Source: Sphingobacterium multivorum | Lineage (GTDB): Bacteria; Bacteroidota; Bacteroidia; Sphingobacteriales; Sphingobacteriaceae | DNA: 64,000 nt | Direction: 5' to 3' | Assembly: GCF_039511225.1 (NCBI RefSeq) | Contig: NZ_CP154261.1 | Span: forward strand, 5,332,001-5,396,000 | Shown: positions 36,309 to 45,093 of the stretch, one piece after another | Layout of the letters: every line of letters starts with the position of its first letter | Numbering within the stretch: the stretch's first letter is position 1 | Translations under genes and position numbers: made by a program | The notes under the pieces: generated by a model | What the model was told of the DNA's origin: nothing | Database searches by the model: none | The model's input: the letters and a program-made list of their open reading frames with translations, nothing else

Positions 36309-38579
36309 TTAGAAACCTAAGCGATCATCTTTTAGTTTAGTCGCATCTTTACCGCTTGAATCCGTCGAACCATCTTCGACATCAGAGCCACCACCGCCCC
36401 AATATTGATTGCAGTCAATGACACGGGTAAGCCCACCCTGCGGCTGCTCAAAATCGCCCTTGGTATATTTCAGATTTGAATCTTTATACACTTTCTGCAT
36501 GTAGTAAGCAAATACGGGCATCGCTGCTGCGGCCCCCTGTCCGTACTCCATCCTGTCGAAACTAATACCTCGATCTTCTGCACCGGTCCAAACCCCTGTA
36601 ACCAGTTCCGGTGTGATACCGATAAACCAGGCATCTGAGTTATCGTTGGTTGTACCTGTTTTACCACCAATTGGATTGGTGAGCTTATACATCCATTGAA
36701 TACGTCTTGCCGTACCCTGGGATACCACCTTTTTCAACATATCAACAATAATATAAGCAGATTCACTATTTAAGGCTTTTACGACCTTTGGTGCTTTATC
36801 ATAGATCGGTGTACCATTTTTATCTTCAATACGTAAGATCGCAGTTGGCTCAATCCAGGTTCCTTGATTCACAAATGCCGAATAAGCACCCACCATATCA
36901 AAGACCGACGCTTCATAAGCACCTAATGAGATCGAAGGATAATTAGGCACATCACTTGTTATACCCATCCGTTTAGTCAATGCAGCTACTTCTGCAGCAC
37001 CAACTTCGTGTACCAAATAGGCCGTCGCATAGTTTTGCGAATAAGCCAATGCCTTCGCTAAAGTAATCGGGTTTCCACCCTGCGCATTTCCTCTTGGTGT
37101 CCATCCATTATAGGTTTGTTGGTAATTGGGAATGCTGTAACATGGTGAATAGCCATTGTCAATCGCCACCGCGTATGTAAATGGTTTCGCCGTTGATCCG
37201 ACTTGACGGGTACCCATTTTCACCTGATCATATTTGAAGTGATCAAAGTCAATACCACCGACCCATGCTTTGATATGTCCGGTTTTCGGTTCCATGGACA
37301 TCATCGCATTGCGCAACATCAGTTTATTGTACTTAATGGAATCCATTGGCGTCATCATCGTATCAACACTTCCCTTCCATGTAAAAATATTCATCGGAAC
37401 CTTTACATTGAAAGCCTTTTTGATTGCGTCTTCATTCAAGCCCTCTTCTTTCAAAATACGGTAACGGTCAGAGCGCTTCATTCCACTCATGAGCAGTTTG
37501 GCTTTGTCGCCTTTAAAAGGATCCCTATTTTTCCATTGTGCGGAAAATTTAGACTGCAATTGCTTCATCCACTCTTTTTGCGAATCCTCTGCATATTGCT
37601 GCATCGACATATTGATCGTCGTATAGATTTTCAATCCATCACGATCGAGGTCATACGGCGTACCATCTGGTTTGGTGATGGACAATTTTGCAAATTCTTT
37701 TTTGATTTCATCCTTTAATACCGCTCTAAAATACGGTGCCAAACCTTCCCCGTAATTTGCAATCTTCAGTTCTAAACCAAGTGGTTTCTCCTTCGCTTTT
37801 GTAGCCTCCTCTGCCGAAATAAAATTAGCGGCAACCATATTGTTCAATACTGTATTACGGCGTGTACGTGATTTTTCGGGATAGCGTACAGGAGAATATG
37901 CGCCTGGTCCTTTGAGCATCCCCACCAAAAGGGCTGCTTGGTCGGCCGTCAGTTTATCCGGCGTCGTATTAAAATAGGTCCGCGCAGCCGATTTGATTCC
38001 ATAGGTATTGTAAGCACCAAAGTCTACCGTATTAAAATACATGGTGATAATCTCATCTTTGGTATAATTTCTTTCCAATCGAACAGCAGTAATCCATTCT
38101 TGAAATTTCTGGATAACACGCTTTAGAAAATTCTTTTGCCGTCCATCCGAAAACAGATTCAGTGCCAGCTGCTGTGTAATGGTACTCCCGCCCTGTTTGT
38201 TACCGGTCAAGGTGTGAAAGATAACTGTAAATGTACGTGAGTAGTCTATCCCGGAATGATCATAAAAGCGTTTATCCTCTGTCGACACCAATGCTTTAAC
38301 CAAATAAGGCGACAATTCACTATATTTTACATTGGAGCGGTTTTGGACATAATAAGTCCCTAAGACCTTATGATCTTCCGTGATCACTTCGGACGCTAAA
38401 TTACTTTTGGGGTTTTCCAAATCACTGAAGGAAGGTAACTTTCCAAATAGCCCAAGACGTATACTCAATATAAAGAGGAAACCCAGCGCGACAATCCCGA
38501 CGATAATTTTCCAAAAATTGAACGTATACCGCTTGATATCAGCTTCAGTAAGTTGATTTTTTTTTGATACTCGTTTCAT
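36309..38579 (-). CDS. Class A penicillin-binding protein (PBP1A-type transglycosylase/transpeptidase)
   Basis: Bifunctional peptidoglycan synthase, 756 residues. A membrane anchor lies at about 24-43. The GT51 glycosyltransferase domain has catalytic Glu101 in STEDKRFYDHSG and GGSTITQQLALNLF. The transpeptidase has SxxK as STAK (Ser462, Lys465), SxN as SQN (514-516) and KTG at 640-642 (GGKTGTTND). The tail is a low-complexity acidic segment with a Gly run (GGGGSDVEDGSTDSSG), common in Bacteroidota homologues. Monocistronic by its own terminator. Regulation is not visible. Confidence 0.96.
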   Translation of the reverse strand: MKRVSKKNQLTEADIKRYTFNFWKIIVGIVALGFLFILSIRLGLFGKLPSFSDLENPKSNLASEVITEDHKVLGTYYVQNRSNVKYSELSPYLVKALVSTEDKRFYDHSGIDYSRTFTVIFHTLTGNKQGGSTITQQLALNLFSDGRQKNFLKRVIQKFQEWITAVRLERNYTKDEIITMYFNTVDFGAYNTYGIKSAARTYFNTTPDKLTADQAALLVGMLKGPGAYSPVRYPEKSRTRRNTVLNNMVAANFISAEEATKAKEKPLGLELKIANYGEGLAPYFRAVLKDEIKKEFAKLSITKPDGTPYDLDRDGLKIYTTINMSMQQYAEDSQKEWMKQLQSKFSAQWKNRDPFKGDKAKLLMSGMKRSDRYRILKEEGLNEDAIKKAFNVKVPMNIFTWKGSVDTMMTPMDSIKYNKLMLRNAMMSMEPKTGHIKAWVGGIDFDHFKYDQVKMGTRQVGSTAKPFTYAVAIDNGYSPCYSIPNYQQTYNGWTPRGNAQGGNPITLAKALAYSQNYATAYLVHEVGAAEVAALTKRMGITSDVPNYPSISLGAYEASVFDMVGAYSAFVNQGTWIEPTAILRIEDKNGTPIYDKAPKVVKALNSESAYIIVDMLKKVVSQGTARRIQWMYKLTNPIGGKTGTTNDNSDAWFIGITPELVTGVWTGAEDRGISFDRMEYGQGAAAAMPVFAYYMQKVYKDSNLKYTKGDFEQPQGGLTRVIDCNQYWGGGGSDVEDGSTDSSGKDATKLKDDRLGF

Positions 38580-38818
38580 CTATTTACTAAATTTCAGACG
38601 TACATATTATTCTTTTAAAGATCGTATTGAATATCCTATTTTTCCATCCACAGCTGTGTTTTGCAAACTTGGATAGGGCATTATTTTAATCTTTAAAGAC
38701 TTCAATTATGACATTAATGCTCACTCTATCAGATAGTGTGCCAAGAATCCCTACTTTGGCAAAGGTATTACTAATTGGACCAAAAGCAAGAATTTAAACA
38801 TGAAAATATTGAACAGCG

Positions 38819-39298
38819 CTACGCACGTTCAATCAAGCAAACCGCATAGGCAACCACCCCTTCCTGACGACCGATAAATCCCATCGTTTCATTTGTTGTT
38901 GCTTTAATGGAAATATCATCGATATCCAAACCCGTCGCTTCCGCCAATTTAACTTTCATCTGTGGAATGTAGGGTTTTATCTTAGGAGCTTCCAGGCACA
39001 GCATCGCATCAATATTGCCTAGCGTATACCCCTTCGCAGCAATCAGCGCCATACATTCTTTTAACAACAATAAACTGCTAATGCCTTTCCAGCGCATATC
39101 TGTATTCGGAAAGTGGTAGCCAATATCTTCTAAATTAGCGGCCCCCAAAACGGCATCACATATTGCATGGACCAACACGTCGGCATCAGAATGCCCAAAG
39201 GCCCCAGCATGATGCTCCAATTGCACTCCACCAACAATAAACGGATGACCTTCTTTCATCTGATGGACATCAAATCCAAATCCTACCTTAATTTTCAT
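38819..39298 (-). CDS. ispF: 2-C-methyl-D-erythritol 2,4-cyclodiphosphate synthase
   Basis: MEP-pathway enzyme forming the cyclodiphosphate on the route to isopentenyl diphosphate, 159 residues, cytosolic trimer in the family. Zinc ligands Asp10, His12 and His44 are present (GFGFDVHQ, GHSDADVLVHAICDA). KATTNETMGFIGRQEGVVAYA supplies the Thr-Glu substrate region. Stand-alone gene; the 239-nt gap before the upstream penicillin-binding protein gene shows no feature. Confidence 0.97.
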   Translation of the reverse strand: MKIKVGFGFDVHQMKEGHPFIVGGVQLEHHAGAFGHSDADVLVHAICDAVLGAANLEDIGYHFPNTDMRWKGISSLLLLKECMALIAAKGYTLGNIDAMLCLEAPKIKPYIPQMKVKLAEATGLDIDDISIKATTNETMGFIGRQEGVVAYAVCLIERA

Positions 39299-39589
39299 TA
39301 CACGAATTATAGCTATGCTGTCTGTTCACATCCTTAAGATATGCCCAAACACGCGATTTATATACAATAAAATCGGCCAATGTATGCTATTTTATAAGCT
39401 AGCATAGGTATACATCAGACCCCGATTCATCTTCGCTGAGATCTCTTGGTATGAACATATAAAACAATGACAGATTACTGCGAAGATAGCAATTCGCAGC
39501 TACATTTATCGCGACAAAAGGTTTCCAGCAGCCAGCCCAATCAAAATTGTAAAAAAAACGACTCGATCAATTAAGAAGAAAGCGTATAA
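39299..39589. other. Intergenic region between ispF and the glycogen-synthase-like gene
   Basis: No gene. Two short inverted repeats are seen: TATGCTA/TAGCATA around 39381-39406 and CTGCGAA (39478-39484) with TTCGCAG (39493-39499). These could act in the ispF leader or as protein sites; no promoter consensus stands out. Confidence 0.4.
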
Positions 39590-39619
39590 AAAAAGGCTAT
39601 CCTTGAGAATAGCCTTTTT
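39590..39619 (-). terminator. Terminator of the glycogen-synthase-like gene
   Basis: Stem AAAAAGGCTAT/ATAGCCTTTTT with an 8-nt loop, A/T tracts both sides, 47 nt after the stop at 39667. Confidence 0.85.
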
Positions 39620-39666
39620 CTATATTATTGTCTGTTTGTTTTTCGAAACGCTTCGAAAGGTAAAGC

Positions 39667-40485
39667 TTAAGCTTCTACTTCCTCGGGCGCAAACTGATCA
39701 TATACTTCTCCAAAAGCATCGTAATCCTGATCGCCATTTGGCTCAAAAATCTGGATATCTTTTGATCGAGCAAAATCAACTATTTCCGTGTTGACATTTT
39801 CGTCAGCGACAACCACCATATCGGTAAAATGTAAGGCACCTTTATAGATCGCCTCATAACTACCATCGCCGTACACCTGCGCATCCGCAGCTTTGAAGGA
39901 ACCCTCGGGCGCCATTTCAGCATACTTTGTACCTAATGTACCTTTAAATTCTTCATTGAACAAAGAGTACATCACTTTTGCATCCTTGAATGTAGGATCG
40001 TCTTTATACGTTGTCTTCACGTAAGCCGGTACCAAAGCAGAGAACCATCCATGACAGTGCACTACATCAGGGGACCAACCTAATTTCTTCACAGTTTCCA
40101 ATGCTCCTTTACAGAAGAACACCGAACGCTCATTATTGTCTGCAAAGAATTCGCCATGCTCATCACTAAAAACTTTTTTACGCTGAAAGTAGTCTTCATT
40201 ATCCAAGAAATACACCTGCATACGGGCCGCAGGTAATGAAGCAACTTTAATAATTAGCGGATTATCATTATTATCCACAACAATATTCAAGCCTGAAAGA
40301 CGAATAACCTCATGTAATCTATTTCGACGCTCATTGATATTCCCAAAACGCGGCATTAAGATCCGGATCTCAAAACCCTTTTCTTGCATCGCTTGTGGAA
40401 GTTGACGTGTAATTTCAGAAATTTTAGTTAATTCGAGGAAAGGCGACATCTCGTGAGTAATAAACAATATCTTCGTTTTTGCCAT
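39667..40485 (-). CDS. Single-domain glycogen/starch synthase-like protein (GT5 N-terminal domain only)
   Basis: 272-residue protein resembling the N-terminal Rossmann domain of GT5 glycogen synthases (KILFITHEMSPF, PQAMQEKGFEIRILMPRFG, DVVHCHGWFSALVPAYVK). It lacks the whole C-terminal GT-B domain. The ADP-glucose-binding KxGGL motif expected after SPF is replaced by LTKISEI at residues 19-25, so glycosyl transfer is unlikely. The end is acidic (DQFAPEEVEA). Such short proteins next to panC are, as I recall, common in Bacteroidota, so this is a conserved family rather than a local truncation. Function unknown. It is divergent from panC and has its own perfect -7 element at 40532-40539. Confidence 0.85.
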   Translation of the reverse strand: MAKTKILFITHEMSPFLELTKISEITRQLPQAMQEKGFEIRILMPRFGNINERRNRLHEVIRLSGLNIVVDNNDNPLIIKVASLPAARMQVYFLDNEDYFQRKKVFSDEHGEFFADNNERSVFFCKGALETVKKLGWSPDVVHCHGWFSALVPAYVKTTYKDDPTFKDAKVMYSLFNEEFKGTLGTKYAEMAPEGSFKAADAQVYGDGSYEAIYKGALHFTDMVVVADENVNTEIVDFARSKDIQIFEPNGDQDYDAFGEVYDQFAPEEVEA

Positions 40486-40531
40486 CTCCAGTTATTTTTA
40501 TTTATTATTTTCGAACAGTAAAATCGGTCTA

Positions 40532-40539
40532 CAAAGGTA
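40532..40539 (-). promoter_or_regulatory. Candidate promoter of the glycogen-synthase-like gene
   Basis: TACCTTTG on the minus strand is a perfect TAnnTTTG match 47 nt before the start; a partial -33 element (ATTG) lies about 20 nt upstream of it. Confidence 0.5.
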
Positions 40540-40633
40540 CGAAAAAAATACTTACTATGCAATTTACTATTAATCATCGTTTTATATTCCCAAAATATTA
40601 TGCACCTTTGCCAACAAAAAACTAAATAGCAAA

Positions 40634-41494
40634 GTGGAAATTTTCAAAACGAAAGCATCTCTCCAAGCATACCTGCAACAAGCCCGATCAACAGGTCAAA
40701 AAATCGCTCTAATCCCTACGATGGGCGCTTTACATGAAGGACATTTATCCTTATTAAATTATGCAAAACCAATCAGTGATATTCGAGTTTGCAGCATTTT
40801 TGTTAACCCCACACAATTTAACGATCCGAAAGATCTCGAAAAATATCCACGCCCCATCGAAAACGACATCAGATTACTGGAATCCGTCGATTGCGACATT
40901 CTCTTTTTACCAAGTGTTGATGAAATGTATCCTGATAAAAATGAAGCCTGGCATCTTGACCTTGGCGAACTGGATCAAATTTGGGAAGGTGAAAAACGCC
41001 CCGGGCATTTCCAAGGTGTCACCCAGGTGGTCTATAAATTATTTACCTTAGTACAACCGGATATTGCTTGTTTCGGGCAAAAAGATTTTCAGCAGGTCAT
41101 GGTCATCAAACGCATGATAGCCATGAAGGATCTCGCGATTCAATTGGCGATATGTCCTATCATTAGAGATCAAGACGGCCTGGCACTGAGCTCTAGAAAC
41201 GCGCGCTTAAGTGAAGCTGGAAAAAGAACCGCTTTGGCACTCTCCCGTTCCCTGCAATACGTAAAAGATCATCTACATGCCCCTATCCCACTCGAGGAAA
41301 TAAAAGACAAAGCGCTGCAGATGCTAACAGACACCGAAGGACTAACCGTTGAATATTTTGCCATATGTGAGAGTTCGACCTTAAAAGAAGTCAATCACAT
41401 CGATTTCAGCAAGCAGCATGTCGCACTTGTCACTGCCTGGGTCGAAGGTGTCCGTTTAATAGATAATATGATTCTGAATAATTTGTCAAATTAA
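40634..41494 (+). CDS. panC: Pantothenate synthetase
   Basis: ATP-dependent ligase joining pantoate and beta-alanine, 286 residues. PTMGALHEGHLSL (His34, His37) binds ATP; FVNPTQFN, GEKRPGHFQGVTQVV and LALSSRNARLS are the other family motifs. The start is GTG at 40634, as no ATG fits before the conserved EIFKTKASL. It is 44 nt upstream of panD, which makes the beta-alanine, so the two form a pathway pair, but panD also has its own promoter-like element. Confidence 0.96.
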   Translation: MEIFKTKASLQAYLQQARSTGQKIALIPTMGALHEGHLSLLNYAKPISDIRVCSIFVNPTQFNDPKDLEKYPRPIENDIRLLESVDCDILFLPSVDEMYPDKNEAWHLDLGELDQIWEGEKRPGHFQGVTQVVYKLFTLVQPDIACFGQKDFQQVMVIKRMIAMKDLAIQLAICPIIRDQDGLALSSRNARLSEAGKRTALALSRSLQYVKDHLHAPIPLEEIKDKALQMLTDTEGLTVEYFAICESSTLKEVNHIDFSKQHVALVTAWVEGVRLIDNMILNNLSN

Positions 41495-41526
41495 TTGACA
41501 AATCTTTCAAATTCAGTAGAAAGCCC

Positions 41527-41534
41527 TACCTTTG
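41527..41534 (+). promoter_or_regulatory. Candidate promoter abutting the panD start
   Basis: TACCTTTG is a perfect TAnnTTTG match, with TTTC at the -33 position (41505-41508). It ends only four bases before the panD ATG at 41539, so a transcript from here would be leaderless or start translation at the internal ATG at 41554. Confidence 0.45.
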
Positions 41535-41538
41535 CGCC

Positions 41539-41889
41539 ATGGTAATAGAAGTAATGAAATCCAAGATTCACCGCGTTAAAGTCACACAAGCGGAATTGAA
41601 TTATGTGGGTAGTATCACGATAGATGAAGATTTGATGGATGCCGCAAATATCATCGCTAACGAGAAAGTTCAAATCGTAAACAACAATAATGGAGCCCGT
41701 CTTGAAACATACGTCATCCCAGGGCAACGTGGATCAGGCATTATCTGTTTGAATGGTGCTGCGGCTCGCCTCGTTCAGGTTGGCGACATCGTCATCATCA
41801 TTTCCTACGCAAACATGGATTTTGAGGAAGCTAAGCAGTTTAAACCTTCCATTGTATTTCCAGACGACAACAATCATCTGATTAAATAA
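41539..41889 (+). CDS. panD: Aspartate 1-decarboxylase (pyruvoyl-dependent)
   Basis: Makes beta-alanine from aspartate for pantothenate synthesis, 116 residues. The self-cleavage site is Gly24-Ser25 in NYVGSITID; HRVKVTQAEL upstream and ICLNGAAARLVQVGDIVIIISY downstream are family motifs. Start ATG at 41539 aligns with the E. coli enzyme; ATG at 41554 (residue 6) is possible. Follows panC. Confidence 0.96.
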   Translation: MVIEVMKSKIHRVKVTQAELNYVGSITIDEDLMDAANIIANEKVQIVNNNNGARLETYVIPGQRGSGIICLNGAAARLVQVGDIVIIISYANMDFEEAKQFKPSIVFPDDNNHLIK

Positions 41890-41979
41890 TCAGGAAGCAA
41901 GTTAAGCTTAGCACATAGAAACTTTATAATTTTTTAATGAGTGGATCACGAATACTCACAAAATAAAATCGTATTTTTG

Positions 41980-42009
41980 AAGCGTTACCCTAAAAAGTAA
42001 CGCTTTTTT
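41980..42009 (+). terminator. Terminator/attenuator touching the next start codon
   Basis: 9-bp stem AAGCGTTAC/GTAACGCTT with an 8-nt loop and six Ts; the T-run ends at 42009 and the ATG of the next gene begins at 42010. It ends panD transcription and, as placed, would also control any transcript entering the next gene. Confidence 0.8.
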
Positions 42010-42372
42010 ATGTACCGAAAAACAACGAAATCCCCACGTCAGCTTATCGCATTTTGCCAATTGGTATTAATGTCGCTGATTATTATTTCGGGTGTTGTTT
42101 TTATGCATAAAGAGGTAAAATCAACCGGTGAGATTGTCATGCACACCCACCCTTATGATTTTACCAAGAAACAAAAGCCGCAAGAAACAGATGACCAAAT
42201 TGAGTACCTCAATGTCATCTATCACAATACGTACGTACAAACCGAATTTACCGTCCTTGAACTTCCTATTCCGCGTGAAGTAAAAGAGGAACGTTATCAT
42301 TTATTTTGTCCGGAAGCGATCACCACAACCATCGATCATTACCACTTACGTGGTCCCCCCAGCTTAGCATAA
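42010..42372 (+). CDS. Small membrane-anchored or secreted protein of unknown function
   Basis: 120 residues I do not recognise. A hydrophobic segment at about 13-32 (LIAFCQLVLMSLIIISGVVF) acts as a signal anchor or signal peptide; the rest would be periplasmic. His-containing motifs MHTHPYDF, IYHNTY and IDHYHLRG could bind a metal, but this is only suggestive. A terminator T-run abuts the ATG at 42010, leaving no leader, so the true start may be Met21 or Met32, or the gene may be read through. The TonB receptor gene starts 370 nt downstream on the same strand. Confidence 0.6.
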   Translation: MYRKTTKSPRQLIAFCQLVLMSLIIISGVVFMHKEVKSTGEIVMHTHPYDFTKKQKPQETDDQIEYLNVIYHNTYVQTEFTVLELPIPREVKEERYHLFCPEAITTTIDHYHLRGPPSLA

Positions 42373-42742
42373 ATCAAAAATCAAAGACTTCGAAGGCCTG
42401 TAATCCTGGATGACCAAACTCGTGTTGTATAAAAAACAATATGCTAGCTATGCGCTTAATTGATTGGTCCAGTAGCTACGGAATGTAACACCTATCGATA
42501 AATGTCTTTTGATACCATCTTTTCATGGCCTCCTTTTCGAGCATTGTCTTTTCACAATGGCGACAACGTTTGCTGAATAGCCTTGTTGGAAGTTCAGTAC
42601 GCTGCTTGGTATAAAGCACCTTACTAAAAACAAGCCATTCACCTGTTTTCGATAAGATCGCAATACCTCGAACGCCATTTATGCAATAGGAATAGACCTC
42701 GCTATACGAGGCTTAAATGTTTTAAATTTTTATCAAATTACG
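42373..42742. other. Intergenic region before the TonB receptor
   Basis: No standard gene. On the minus strand an uninterrupted 78-codon frame runs from after a TAA at 42713-42715 to the stop at 42476. It has protein-like content (GEWLVFSKVLY, RLFSKRCRHCEKTML) but no ATG before codon 50 or so. It may be chance or the remains of a gene. No promoter consensus is seen before the receptor gene. Confidence 0.4.
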
Positions 42743-45079
42743 ATGCTAAAGCAATACACATTATTGGCCACATTACTGGCTGGTACATCCACTATATACG
42801 CCCAGTCAAAACTTGAAGGCTACTTGTTCAATAAAAATCATGAAGCGGTTCCTTCCGGTACCCTGACCTTAAAAAACAGCAAGCTCGCGACAACATCCGA
42901 TGCCGATGGCTACTTCAAGCTGTCTGCAATACCTACGCAAAAAGTTACCTTAACTATATCTGCTGTAGGCTATCGCTCCTTCAGCAAAGTCATCTCTTTA
43001 GACACGTTGAAGACACCATTGCAAATCCAACTGGAGGAAGACAACCTCAATTTGGATGAGGTTGTGGTTTCAGCTACACGCTATGGCGTGAAACGTAAGG
43101 ACGCTCCTGTGGTGGTCAATGTCATTGGTCCCAAATTATTTAATGCGACACAATCTGTCGCTATGTCGGAAACATTGAATTATCAACCGGGTGTACGGGT
43201 AGAAAACAATTGCCAGAATTGCGGTTTTTCACAAGTCCGGCTTAATGGTCTCGAGGGTCCCTATTCACAAATATTGATCAATAGTAGGGCGGTATTTTCC
43301 GCACTAAATAGCGTATACGGTTTGGATCAGATCCCCACCAGTATGATCGATCGTATTGAGGTTGTGCGCAGCGGCGGTTCGGCCTTATTTGGTGCCAATG
43401 CCATTGCAGGAACAATCAATATTATTACAAAAGATCCTGTAGAAAACGACTGGCAGGTCAAATCTACCAACTCACTTATTGGTGGCAAAAGCTGGGATAA
43501 TACCGTTGATTTTAATACCTCAACCGTTTCGGAAGACCTCAAAAGAGGAGCCACATTCTACGGCATGCACCGCAATCGGGAAGCTTACGATGCGAATGGT
43601 GATGGTTTTTCGGAAATAACCAAACTTCGTAACACCACTTTTGGCACAAAATTATTTTACAAGCCGAGTGATCTGGATAAGATAACGGTTGACTTTAGCA
43701 CCGTGAATGAGTTCCGCCGCGGTGGTGATCAACTCGATAAAGTACCCCATCTGACGCAAATCACCGAGCAATTGGAAACCAGTTCGCTTGTTGGTGGAAT
43801 CACCTACGATCATTATTCCACCGATTATAAGCAAAAAATGTCCTTTTATGGCTCTGTGCAGAAAACTGTTCGCGACAGCTACTATGGTGGTCTTGGAGGT
43901 GGAACGACACTTGCCGACAGCACATTAGCCGCAAATGCCTATGGAAAAACAAATGATATCGCGCTGGTTGCCGGGGGACAATATACCTACAACTTTGAAA
44001 GAGATGTATTTACTGCCGGAGTGGAGTTTTCATACAACGATACCCAGGATGAAATACCGGGGTATAAACGAACCATCGATCAGCAGAATAAAGGATTAGG
44101 CAGTTATGCCCAATACGAATGGAAACCTTTAAGTAATTTTAAAACGTTAATTGGAGCGCGATATGATTACACCTATGTAGACGGTAAATATAGTCTTGCA
44201 GGGATAAATAGGAACTCAGATCAGCGCTTCGGCACCTTTAGCCCACGGTTGACCATCTTATACGATATCACAAAAGATCTCCAATTTAGAGGGGGTTATG
44301 CACGTGGCTTCCGTGCGCCACAGGCATTTAATGAGGACATGCATGTCACTTCCATTGGCGGAAACCAAGTCTTTGTATTGATCGGTGAAAATCTGAAAAC
44401 AGAATACTCCAATGCGTATACAGGTTCTTTTAGCTACAACAAAAATTTTGGAAATGTACAAACAAGTTTACTGGTAGAGGGATTTTACACGGATCTAAAC
44501 AATCAGTTTGTCAACGTCATGGCGTCTGAAAAAGATGGATTGATTATCCAGGAAATGCAAAATGGTGAAGGGGCCAGGGTGTATGGTTCCAATATTGAAA
44601 TCAACATCGCGCCATCCTCCTGGTTTTCTTTCCAAACCGGCGGGACGATCCAGCGCTCACGCTATAAGAAAGACCAACTGATCTATACAGGAAAAGAAGA
44701 TGGGCAGGATATCCTCACCAAGAAATATGTCCGTACGCCCAACATTTATGGCTATATGAATACCAACCTGAAAGCGACCAAACAATTTGCGATCGATCTG
44801 ACCGGAGTGTACACGGGAAAAATGATTGTTCCACACATTCAAAATGATGTGATGACCCTCAAAAATGCCCGGGACTTTGTGGAATTAAATCTCCGTCTGG
44901 GCTACACCTTTCCAATACATAAGGATTTCAGCATCGAAATTTTTGGTGGTGTACAAAACATGTTCAATGCATTTCAGAAGGACTTCGACAAGGGGGCGCT
45001 ACGTGATTCAGACTATATCTATGGTCCAACACGCCCCCGTACCTACACGTTTGGACTTCGTGTTGGTCATTTTCATTAA
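42743..45079 (+). CDS. TonB-dependent outer membrane receptor with a Cys pair in the plug
   Basis: 778-residue FepA/CirA-type receptor, not a SusC: signal peptide ending TIYAQ, a carboxypeptidase-regulatory-like domain at 22-100, TonB box DEVVVSATR at 105-113, plug from about 120, barrel ending PRTYTFGLRVGHFH. The plug carries VENNCQNCGFSQVRLNG with Cys157 and Cys160, an unusual CxxC in this domain, followed by SALFGANAIAGTINIITKDP. A thioredoxin-fold gene starts 14 nt later. The ligand is probably a metal complex or cofactor judging by receptor type, but nothing in the sequence fixes it. Confidence 0.93.
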   Translation: MLKQYTLLATLLAGTSTIYAQSKLEGYLFNKNHEAVPSGTLTLKNSKLATTSDADGYFKLSAIPTQKVTLTISAVGYRSFSKVISLDTLKTPLQIQLEEDNLNLDEVVVSATRYGVKRKDAPVVVNVIGPKLFNATQSVAMSETLNYQPGVRVENNCQNCGFSQVRLNGLEGPYSQILINSRAVFSALNSVYGLDQIPTSMIDRIEVVRSGGSALFGANAIAGTINIITKDPVENDWQVKSTNSLIGGKSWDNTVDFNTSTVSEDLKRGATFYGMHRNREAYDANGDGFSEITKLRNTTFGTKLFYKPSDLDKITVDFSTVNEFRRGGDQLDKVPHLTQITEQLETSSLVGGITYDHYSTDYKQKMSFYGSVQKTVRDSYYGGLGGGTTLADSTLAANAYGKTNDIALVAGGQYTYNFERDVFTAGVEFSYNDTQDEIPGYKRTIDQQNKGLGSYAQYEWKPLSNFKTLIGARYDYTYVDGKYSLAGINRNSDQRFGTFSPRLTILYDITKDLQFRGGYARGFRAPQAFNEDMHVTSIGGNQVFVLIGENLKTEYSNAYTGSFSYNKNFGNVQTSLLVEGFYTDLNNQFVNVMASEKDGLIIQEMQNGEGARVYGSNIEINIAPSSWFSFQTGGTIQRSRYKKDQLIYTGKEDGQDILTKKYVRTPNIYGYMNTNLKATKQFAIDLTGVYTGKMIVPHIQNDVMTLKNARDFVELNLRLGYTFPIHKDFSIEIFGGVQNMFNAFQKDFDKGALRDSDYIYGPTRPRTYTFGLRVGHFH

Positions 45080-45093
45080 CATAAATTTGGGAT

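Noticed and set aside
37203..37718. 171-codon plus-strand frame
   Set aside because: Antisense to the penicillin-binding protein; no start context or family features.
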